Positions 7,292-13,146 of a stretch of 23,161 bases of DNA are shown here, one piece after another (within the stretch, counting starts at the first letter, position 1; every line of letters begins with the position of its first letter). This DNA is from an uncultured Micrococcales bacterium (GTDB taxonomy: Bacteria; Actinomycetota; Actinomycetes; Actinomycetales; Microbacteriaceae): the NCBI GenBank assembly GCA_903831585.1, contig CAIKYE010000175.1, positions 1 to 23,161 on the forward strand, given 5' to 3'. A program made the position numbers and the translations under genes. Under the pieces are notes generated by a model. The model was not told the DNA's origin, searched no databases, and saw only the letters and a list, made by a program, of their open reading frames with translations.

Positions 7292-7960
7292 GTGTCCAAC
7301 CTCGATGATTCTCCGATTCGCGACGAACCCATAGACGACACTCCCGTCATCGCAGTGCTCGATTATTCGAGCAAGCAAGCCGAATCTATTGCCGAGACTC
7401 TCGCTTCTGCCGGTGCCGATGTTTACGTAACTTCAAATTGGGCCATGTGCATAGCTGCAGACGGACTCATTGTTCCTGGTGCCGATTCGGGTATCGACAT
7501 CTCTTCAGCCTTGCTTTCGGTTAGAGCGGCTGAAATGATCGATGCCAGACTCTTGGCGAACAAATCCGTGCTCGTAGTTGGAAATGCCTTCAACGCACTT
7601 TTCGAATCGCGCAATCAAGACGATCCGTCTGCCAATTACATGAACCAATGGCCCGGGCACTCAGACGAATTAGACAAGCACGAACTTGCCGACTGGATAA
7701 GCGTTGACGTGGCACAAGAAACGAAACTTCTCAGCGAGCTAGATCACGAAAAATTCTCATTCGATAACTCGCTGGCAGTTTTCGAATGGATGTTGGATGA
7801 ACAGGGACCGCTGCACGCACCTCGGGTGAGTTGGACGAAAACCGAACCGCGCTATGTTGCTGCAGTTGAGAACGGGCCACTGGTTGCCACTCAGTTTCGC
7901 CCGGAACTCTCGAACGCCGCAGGGCTTCGACTGCTAAAGAATTGGTTGGCATCGCTATGA
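7292..7960 (+). CDS. hisH: HisH-like protein lacking glutaminase catalytic residues
   Basis: Position next to hisA and residual similarity mark this as HisH, the glutaminase subunit of imidazole glycerol phosphate synthase: VIAVLDYSS at the start, ADGLIVPGA near residue 57, and VENGPLVATQFRPE near the end. The active site is gone. The nucleophile motif GxCxGMQ is replaced by VGNAFN (Gly97 where Cys belongs), and the histidine of QFHPE is Arg203 in QFRPE. Only the glutamate (Glu205) remains. The family's HMGWN and FVHSY motifs are not recognisable. The frame is intact over 222 codons and overlaps hisA by 3 nt. It may be a decaying relic or a repurposed pseudoenzyme; glutamine hydrolysis is not expected. 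GTG start at 7292. Confidence 0.75.
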   Translation: MSNLDDSPIRDEPIDDTPVIAVLDYSSKQAESIAETLASAGADVYVTSNWAMCIAADGLIVPGADSGIDISSALLSVRAAEMIDARLLANKSVLVVGNAFNALFESRNQDDPSANYMNQWPGHSDELDKHELADWISVDVAQETKLLSELDHEKFSFDNSLAVFEWMLDEQGPLHAPRVSWTKTEPRYVAAVENGPLVATQFRPELSNAAGLRLLKNWLASL

Positions 7961-8715
7961 CCTCGCGCATCCTGGGCCGCAACTCTCTAGAACTATTGCC
8001 GGCCGTCGATGTTTCAGATGGCAAAGCCGTTCGGCTCTCTCGCGCCGATTCGTCAAGCGAAACCGAGTACGGCTCACCAGTCGAAGCCGCCCAGTCCTGG
8101 ATTGATGCCGGTGCCCAGTGGCTCCACCTTGTCGATATCGACGCTGCTTTTTCTAGAGGAGACAACCGAGAACTTATAGCCGAGGCCATCTCGCGTTTTA
8201 GCTCGCTGCGCATCGAACTTAGCGGAGGCATAAAAGACGCCGCCTCGCTAGAGAGCGCCCTGCAGCTAGGCGTTGAGCGGGTCGTGCTATCGACGGCAGC
8301 GCTCGAAGATTTCGATTTTGTTCGCTGGGCGATTCAAGAATTCAATGACTCAGTTGCCGTTGGTCTCGATGTCAGGGGCAGCCGATTGGCCGCCCGTGGT
8401 CAGTCGGGTGAGGGCGGTGAGCTTGAAGATGCCATCGTGCTGCTCGAAGCCGCCGGATGCTGTCGCTACGTGATCACCGACGTAACCAGAGACGGAACCC
8501 TAGAGGGGCCAAACATTGACCTGCTCAGGTTGGTGCTTTCGAAAACCAACGCGCCGGTGGTCGCATCCGGGGGAATTTCATCACTCGCCGACATTAGCGA
8601 GTTGAAAACTCTGGTGCACCAGGGCTTAGAGGGCGCAATACTCGGCAAAGCGCTTTATGCGAAGAACTTCACGCTCGAACAGGCTCTAGAGATTGCAGAC
8701 GCAGATGACATTTGA
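7957..8715 (+). CDS. hisA: PriA-type HisA isomerase, possibly TrpF-like
   Basis: Actinobacterial PriA isomerises both ProFAR (histidine pathway) and PRA (tryptophan pathway). The 252-residue (beta/alpha)8 barrel keeps the two catalytic aspartates, Asp18 (LLPAVDV) and Asp175 (VITDVTRDGT), and the phosphate-binding segments LSGGI and ASGGISS. Several usually invariant PriA positions differ: the loop LVQGxxGS reads LSRADSSS, RVNxGTAALE reads RVVLSTAALE, and the ARGW tryptophan that stacks on substrate is Gln149 (ARGQ). With hisC and hisB absent nearby and hisH inactive, the enzyme may now serve mainly tryptophan synthesis. The ATG at 7957 overlaps the hisH stop (ATGA). A TTG at 7942 is possible but less likely. 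Confidence 0.88.
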   Translation: MTSRILGRNSLELLPAVDVSDGKAVRLSRADSSSETEYGSPVEAAQSWIDAGAQWLHLVDIDAAFSRGDNRELIAEAISRFSSLRIELSGGIKDAASLESALQLGVERVVLSTAALEDFDFVRWAIQEFNDSVAVGLDVRGSRLAARGQSGEGGELEDAIVLLEAAGCCRYVITDVTRDGTLEGPNIDLLRLVLSKTNAPVVASGGISSLADISELKTLVHQGLEGAILGKALYAKNFTLEQALEIADADDI

Positions 8716-9481
8716 TCACGAGCACCTAAACCCAAACAAGTTTTCAGATTCCGCAGGAACTCCTTGGTCGGGGCGAGCCTTTGATGTTAACAACTACTCG
8801 GGTGATGATGGCTCGGCTCCAGCGCAACTCATTGCTGCTCTTCAGGCTTTTCGTGAGGGCGCAGCTGGCGCAGAAGTTGTGGTCGATGCAATTCGAGAGT
8901 CGCGTCTTCTAATTCCACTGCTCGCAGAACTCACCGACAGCGAGGTTGGGCCAAACGGTCAAAAGGTAGACAAGAGCGCGGATCTCAGCATCGTCACCGT
9001 GGCAACACCAGATGAGCAAAACGGCTTGCCGGTATTTAGCTCGGTAGCAGCGATGCACCGCTGGAATCCGAAGGCTCGACCTGTGCCAGCTGATGCTCGA
9101 AGGGTCGCGCTCGCGGCGGTTGTCGAAGAGAACACCAGAATAATTCTCGACCCGGAGAGCGAGACAGAGTTTGCAATTCGAAGACCTGCAATTGCTGCCA
9201 TCGCACAAGACCTGAGCTGGGTTCACCCGGCGCGCAATCAGGCAGTGCACGATGCAATTGCAAAAGTCACCGATACCGTCGAAGAGTTTCTAAGTTTCGA
9301 GTTGATTGACGGTGATCGACTATCGCGCTTGCATTCTGCAGAACTGCAACTAGAACTGCGGCTCAAGCCGGGTCTGTCTGAAGAAGAATTGGCCGAGCTC
9401 ATGCAGCGACTCGCGATTGGGCTAGGGGAGAGCGCCGAAATCGCCGAACACGTCGACAGCATGCGAGTGAAATTGGCCTGA
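8705..9481 (+). CDS. SseB-family protein of unknown function
   Basis: The 258-residue protein resembles actinobacterial SseB N-terminal-domain proteins, which commonly lie between priA and infC in this group. Visible features are the N-terminal TPWSGRAFDVNNYSGDDG, a helical LIAALQAFREG segment, RLLIPLLAEL, and the central strand region with GLPVFSSVAAMHRWNPKARPVP. No signal peptide, membrane segment or catalytic motif is apparent. The start at the ATG of 8705 overlaps the hisA end by 11 nt, implying translational coupling; a TTG at 8693 is the only other nearby option. The TGA stop forms the loop of a perfect hairpin. The cellular role is not known. Confidence 0.78.
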   Translation: MTFDHEHLNPNKFSDSAGTPWSGRAFDVNNYSGDDGSAPAQLIAALQAFREGAAGAEVVVDAIRESRLLIPLLAELTDSEVGPNGQKVDKSADLSIVTVATPDEQNGLPVFSSVAAMHRWNPKARPVPADARRVALAAVVEENTRIILDPESETEFAIRRPAIAAIAQDLSWVHPARNQAVHDAIAKVTDTVEEFLSFELIDGDRLSRLHSAELQLELRLKPGLSEEELAELMQRLAIGLGESAEIAEHVDSMRVKLA

Positions 9482-9489
9482 GGCCAATT
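9471..9489. terminator. Bidirectional terminator hairpin with stop codon as loop
   Basis: AATTGGCC (9471-9478) and GGCCAATT (9482-9489) form a perfect 8-bp inverted repeat whose 3-nt loop is the TGA stop of the sseB gene. It lies between two convergent genes and is symmetric, so it could act on both strands. No T-tract follows, as is frequent for actinobacterial terminators. Confidence 0.6.
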
Positions 9490-9494
9490 CGTGG

Positions 9495-9848
9495 CTAGTT
9501 GACTGGGCCGGTGTATTTTTCGCCTGGGCCTTGGCCCGGCGCATCCTTGATAACCGAAGCTTCTCTAAATGCCAGTTGAAGCGAACGAAGGCCGTCACGA
9601 AGCGGTCTGGCGTGGTGGTCACCCAGATCTGACGCCGCAGCAGTCAAGAGCCCAGCCAAGGCATTGATAAGTTTGCGAGCCTCATCCAGGTCGGCCTTGT
9701 GACCGTCTTCGCCCAATCCGCACTGAACTGCGGCGGCACTCATCAGGTGCACGGCGGTGGTGGTAATTACCTCGACGGCTGGCACCTCGGCAATGTCGCG
9801 AACCTGATCGGCTACGTCTCGAAACTCTTGAGAATCAAAGTCTGGCAA
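9495..9848 (-). CDS. DUF1844 domain protein
   Basis: The 117-residue protein matches the DUF1844 family by its core (ADQVRDIAEVPAVEVITTTAVHLMSAAAVQ) and the following helical segment LDEARKLINALAGLL. The C-terminal 40 residues are charged and less conserved. The start is TTG at 9848 with GGAG 8 nt upstream, a normal Shine-Dalgarno arrangement. It is convergent with sseB and divergent from infC. A DUF1844 gene beside infC is a conserved arrangement in actinobacteria, but no function is established. No catalytic or membrane features are seen. Confidence 0.82.
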   Translation of the reverse strand: MPDFDSQEFRDVADQVRDIAEVPAVEVITTTAVHLMSAAAVQCGLGEDGHKADLDEARKLINALAGLLTAAASDLGDHHARPLRDGLRSLQLAFREASVIKDAPGQGPGEKYTGPVN

Positions 9849-9876
9849 AGGGTTTACTCCTGATTAGTCGTTCTGC

Positions 9877-9883
9877 TAGGCTA
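9877..9883. promoter_or_regulatory. Overlapping divergent -10 boxes (infC leader / DUF1844)
   Basis: TAGGCTA reads as TAGGCT on the plus strand (9877-9882), with an extended TGC just before it, and as TAGCCT on the minus strand (9883-9878). The plus box would start the infC leader near 9888-9890. The minus box would start the DUF1844 mRNA about 25 nt upstream of its TTG. The call is inferred from symmetry and position. Confidence 0.45.
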
Positions 9884-9887
9884 ACCC

Positions 9888-10059
9888 ATGGCTCCGAGGT
9901 TCGCCTCGGTCAGAAGTGGATTCATTTCCCACCCAGTCCACCGACTTATAAGGTGTTCGGGTAAAGCTTTAGGAAACTTCGTTTCTGTACGCGTGCGGCT
10001 CCAGTCGCTTGCGTGGCCAAAGGTGTAAAAACCAAAGTCACGTCAAATAAGGAGCAAAG
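9888..10059 (+). promoter_or_regulatory. infC-rpmI-rplT leader with UUCG hairpin and possible short ORF
   Basis: About 170 nt separate the likely transcription start from infC. The leader opens with CCGAGG (9894-9899), TTCG, CCTCGG (9904-9909), a perfect 6-bp stem closed by a UUCG tetraloop. A second possible pairing is CACC with GGTG about 9936-9955. An ATG at 9888, 5 nt after the -10 box, opens a 46-codon Arg-rich frame (MAPRFASVRSGFISHP...) that ends with TAA at 10026-10028. Leaders of this operon control L20/IF3 synthesis in other bacteria. No known element was recognised here, and the peptide may be accidental. Confidence 0.45.
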
Positions 10060-10665
10060 ATCAGCGACCCACGTATCAATGAGCGCATCCGCGTGCCTGA
10101 GGTTCGCCTCGTAGGCGCAGCAGGTGAGCAGATTGGTGTAGTTCGCATCGAAGAAGCTATGCGTCTTGCCCAAGATGCAGATCTCGACCTAGTCGAGGTA
10201 GCCCCAGATGCAAAACCGCCAGTAGCGAAACTTATGGACTTCGGAAAATTCAAGTACGAAGCTGCACAGAAAGTTCGCGAGGCACGCAAGAACCAGGTCA
10301 ACACCGTTCTAAAAACCGTTCGTTTCGGTTTGAAGATCGATGATCACGACTATGGAACAAAGCGAGCACAGATCGAGAAGTTCCTAAAAGCCGGTGACAA
10401 GGTAAAAGTGATCGTTGTTTTTCGCGGTCGCGAGCAGAGTCGTCCAGAGATGGGCGTAAAGCTGTTACAGAAACTTGCCGAAGAAGTAAACAGTTTCGGG
10501 CTCATCGAATCGACACCGTCGGTTGATGGCAGAAACATGGTTATGGTTATCGGTCCATTGAAGAACAAAGCAGAGGCTAAGGCCGAAGCGAAGAAGGCAG
10601 CATCTAAGGCAGAAGCCAAGGTTGCTCCAGCTGAGAACAAAGAGTCGGCAGAGGCCGACGAATAG
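10060..10665 (+). CDS. infC: Translation initiation factor IF-3, AUC start
   Basis: IF-3 binds the 30S subunit, checks start-codon pairing and prevents subunit joining. The conserved N-terminus [18 protein letters not shown] is encoded from 10063, and the only initiation codon that keeps it is ATC at 10060. It is preceded by AAGGAG with a 5-nt spacer. No ATG, GTG or TTG lies in frame between the leader and 10093; the GTG there would delete 11 conserved residues. Rare AUU/AUC/AUA starts are known for infC and let IF-3 limit its own synthesis. The body shows the N domain ([25 protein letters not shown]) and the C domain ([17 protein letters not shown]). A 30-residue Ala/Lys/Glu-rich tail follows. 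The protein is 201 residues; rpmI follows by 12 nt. Confidence 0.95.
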   Translation: MSDPRINERIRVPEVRLVGAAGEQIGVVRIEEAMRLAQDADLDLVEVAPDAKPPVAKLMDFGKFKYEAAQKVREARKNQVNTVLKTVRFGLKIDDHDYGTKRAQIEKFLKAGDKVKVIVVFRGREQSRPEMGVKLLQKLAEEVNSFGLIESTPSVDGRNMVMVIGPLKNKAEAKAEAKKAASKAEAKVAPAENKESAEADE

Positions 10666-10677
10666 AAGGAGAGAGCA

Positions 10678-10872
10678 ATGCCAAAGCAGAAGACCCACTC
10701 GGGCGCTAAGAAGCGTTTCCGCTTCACCGGTAGCGGCAAGCTAATGAAGCAGCAGATCAACATGCGCCACAACCAGGAGCACATGTCGAACCGTCGCAAG
10801 CGTCGACTAAACGTCGACCAGGTGGTTTCACCAGCAGACTTCAAGACCATCAAGAAGCAACTCGGCAAGTAA
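10678..10872 (+). CDS. rpmI: 50S ribosomal protein L35
   Basis: The 64-residue basic protein has the L35 signature [21 protein letters not shown] at the start and the conserved NRRKRRL segment in the middle. A strong Shine-Dalgarno sequence (AAGGAGAG) precedes the ATG. It sits between infC and rplT in the standard order of this ribosomal operon. Confidence 0.97.
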   Translation: MPKQKTHSGAKKRFRFTGSGKLMKQQINMRHNQEHMSNRRKRRLNVDQVVSPADFKTIKKQLGK

Positions 10873-10902
10873 CCGACTTTTTAGAATTAGGAGCATCTAC
10901 AA

Positions 10903-11286
10903 ATGGCAAGAGTAAAAAATGCGGTTAACTCGCACAAGAAGCGTCGCACAGTTCTCGAGCGCGCCTCGGGTTACCGCGGTCAGCGTTCACGTCTTTACCG
11001 CATGGCAAAGCAGCAGATGCTGCACTCGTTGGTTTACGCATTCAACGACCGCCGTGCACGCAAGGGCGACTTCCGTCGCCTTTGGATTCAGCGCATCAAT
11101 GCGGCTGCACGTTCAAACGGCATGACCTACAACCGTTTCATTCAGGGATTGGCTTTGGCTGGCGTTCAGGTTGACCGCCGCATCCTTGCCGACCTAGCAG
11201 TGAACGAGCCAAAGACTTTCGCAACTCTTGTTGCGTCAGCAAAGGCTGCACTTCCTGCCGACACCTCGGCACCGAAGGCTAAGTAG
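10903..11286 (+). CDS. rplT: 50S ribosomal protein L20
   Basis: L20 binds 23S rRNA early in 50S assembly and represses its own operon in several bacteria. The 127-residue protein has the family pattern [52 protein letters not shown] and [19 protein letters not shown], followed by a short Ala/Lys tail. AGGAG lies 8 nt upstream of the ATG. It is third in the infC-rpmI-rplT operon, and the next gene starts 6 nt after the stop. Confidence 0.97.
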   Translation: MARVKNAVNSHKKRRTVLERASGYRGQRSRLYRMAKQQMLHSLVYAFNDRRARKGDFRRLWIQRINAAARSNGMTYNRFIQGLALAGVQVDRRILADLAVNEPKTFATLVASAKAALPADTSAPKAK

Positions 11287-11292
11287 TAGCAA

Positions 11293-12093
11293 TTGCTAAT
11301 TGATCCCAAGTCGAACCAGGTTCGCGGGGTCGCCAAGCTTAACAAGAAAGACGCCCGGTCAGAGACCGGGCTCTTTCTGCTTGAGGGCCCTCAGGGCCTA
11401 AAAGAAGCGCTCGCCCGACCCAAGTTGATTGTCGACATTTACGTGACAGAAGAAGCGCTAAACCGTCACGCAGAACTAATCGAGCAAGCCGAAGCGGCAC
11501 ACGTTGATGTGCAAATTGTTTCGGAGTCGGTGCTCAAGGTTATGTGTGACACCAACACGCCACAGGGAGTGCTTGCCGTTTGCCAGCAACTTGATGTGAC
11601 TCTCGATGACTTGATGGCAAGCAAACCAAAACTCGTAGCGTTGCTAGCAAACATCCGTGACCCCGGCAACGCCGGAACGGTTCTTCGCGCCGCAGATGCG
11701 GCCGGTGCCGACGGTGTGATTTTTAGCTCTAACAGCGTCGACGCTTACAACCCAAAGGTGGTTAGGTCTACCACCGGTTCGATTTTTCACCTACCTCTGG
11801 TCATCGGCGCAGACATCGCCGAGGCCATCGCAAAACTAAAAGCCGCTGGCATTCAAGTGCTAGCTGCCAATGTTGGCGGCATCGAGTTGCCACTGCTTGA
11901 AAAACAGCAGCTGGCCAAGCCGACGGCATGGGTTTTGGGCAACGAGGCCTGGGGCTTTGAACCCGAAACACTCGAGTTGGTCGATCAAGAAGTTGCCGTT
12001 CCAATTTATGGTGCCGCCGAGAGCCTCAACCTGGCGACCGCGGCCAGTATTTGTCTCTATGCCTCCGCCTTCGCGCAGAACGTCGGCGATTAG
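11293..12093 (+). CDS. SpoU/TrmH-family RNA 2'-O-methyltransferase
   Basis: This 266-residue SPOUT enzyme is predicted to transfer a methyl group from SAM to the 2'-OH of an rRNA or tRNA nucleotide; the target is not evident. The N-terminal substrate-binding domain (residues 1-100; LFLLEGPQGLKEAL) is followed by the knotted catalytic domain. Motif 1 is NIRDPGNAGTVLRAADA (120-136), motif 2 WVLGNEAWGFEPE and motif 3 VPIYGAAESLNLATAAS. The start is TTG at 11293, 6 nt after rplT and without a clear Shine-Dalgarno sequence, so translation may be coupled to rplT. The gene between rplT and pheS is commonly of this family in actinobacteria. Its TAG stop forms part of the pheS -10 box. Confidence 0.9.
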   Translation: MLIDPKSNQVRGVAKLNKKDARSETGLFLLEGPQGLKEALARPKLIVDIYVTEEALNRHAELIEQAEAAHVDVQIVSESVLKVMCDTNTPQGVLAVCQQLDVTLDDLMASKPKLVALLANIRDPGNAGTVLRAADAAGADGVIFSSNSVDAYNPKVVRSTTGSIFHLPLVIGADIAEAIAKLKAAGIQVLAANVGGIELPLLEKQQLAKPTAWVLGNEAWGFEPETLELVDQEVAVPIYGAAESLNLATAASICLYASAFAQNVGD

Positions 12094-12096
12094 ACT
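12083..12096 (+). promoter_or_regulatory. pheS promoter -10 region overlapping upstream stop
   Basis: TCGGCGATTAGACT ends in TAGACT (12091-12096), 9 nt before the pheS ATG, so a start with a leader of at most a few bases is likely. The TAG is the stop codon of the methyltransferase gene. The 14-mer is shared with the dapF and argH promoters. No phenylalanine leader peptide or T-box is present. Confidence 0.5.
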
Positions 12097-12105
12097 AGAG
12101 CTCTT

Positions 12106-13146
12106 ATGTCAGGCTCAAATCCAATCAGCGAATCGACTGTGGCCCAAGCAGTAGCTGCGGCACTTGCGGCCATATCCGGGGCAACCGACCTGGCGTCGCT
12201 TCGAAGCGCAAAACAGGCCACGGTCGGCGAGCAGTCAGAGATTTCCAAGCTGAATGCCCAACTGAAGGCCCTCGAGCCAGAGCACAAAGCCGCCGCCGGC
12301 GCCCTAATCGGTAAGGCACGAGCCGAGATCAATGCCGCATTCTCTTCGAAAGAAGAGCAGTTCGCCGCAGCCGAAGAGCTTGCCAAGTTGTCTGCCGAAA
12401 ACGTCGACATGACAGCCGTCGCCATGCGTGTTCCGTTCGGTGCTCGGCATCCATTGTCTTTGCTTCAAGATCAAATCTCAGATGTGTTTGTCGGAATGGG
12501 ATGGGAAATCGCTGAGGGGCCAGAACTCGAGCACGAGTGGTTCAATTTCGACGCGCTGAACTTCGACGCCGACCACCCGGCTCGCGCTATGCAAGACACC
12601 TTTTTCGTCGAACCGGTGGAGTCCCACCTGGTGCTTCGCACCCACACCTCACCGGTTCAGGTGCGCTCACTTCTCGAGCGCGAACTGCCGGTTTACGTTC
12701 TTTGCCCGGGTCGAGTGTTCAGAACCGATGAGCTCGACGCAACTCACACACCGGTTTTTCACCAGGTAGAGGGCCTCGCGATTGACAAGGGTCTAACCAT
12801 GGCCGATCTTCGCGGAACTCTCGAGCACTTCGCTCGAATCATGTTCGGAGCGGAAGCGCAGATTCGTCTTCGTCCTTCTTTCTTTCCATTCACCGAGCCT
12901 TCAGCTGAACTAGACGTTTGGCATCCCGGCGCAAAGGGTGGTGCTCGTTGGGTCGAGTGGGGTGGCTGCGGAATGGTAAACCCAAACGTTTTGCTCGCAG
13001 CCGGAATCGACCCAGAGATTTATCAGGGTTTTGCATTCGGAATGGGAATTGAACGCACACTGATGTTCAGAAATGACGTTAGAGATATGCACGACATGGT
13101 CGAGGCAGACATTCGCTTCTCACAGCAGTTCGGGGTGAATCTCTAA
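12106..13146 (+). CDS. pheS: Phenylalanyl-tRNA synthetase alpha subunit
   Basis: PheS is the catalytic subunit of the (alpha-beta)2 enzyme that charges tRNA-Phe. The 346 residues start with an Ala/Glu-rich coiled-coil arm (about 1-105) that contacts tRNA. The class II core follows: HPLSLL at 115-120, the motif 2 region with RTHTSPVQ at 178-185 and RVFRTDELDATHTPVFHQVEGL, and motif 3 GMGIERTLMF near the end. Start and length are typical. The pheT ATG overlaps the stop by one base (TAATG), so the two subunits are translationally coupled. Confidence 0.97.
   Translation: MSGSNPISESTVAQAVAAALAAISGATDLASLRSAKQATVGEQSEISKLNAQLKALEPEHKAAAGALIGKARAEINAAFSSKEEQFAAAEELAKLSAENVDMTAVAMRVPFGARHPLSLLQDQISDVFVGMGWEIAEGPELEHEWFNFDALNFDADHPARAMQDTFFVEPVESHLVLRTHTSPVQVRSLLERELPVYVLCPGRVFRTDELDATHTPVFHQVEGLAIDKGLTMADLRGTLEHFARIMFGAEAQIRLRPSFFPFTEPSAELDVWHPGAKGGARWVEWGGCGMVNPNVLLAAGIDPEIYQGFAFGMGIERTLMFRNDVRDMHDMVEADIRFSQQFGVNL

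Noticed and set aside
9946..10173. 75-codon frame on the minus strand over the infC start
   Set aside because: It is antisense to the infC leader and conserved N-terminus, and has no ribosome binding site or family resemblance.
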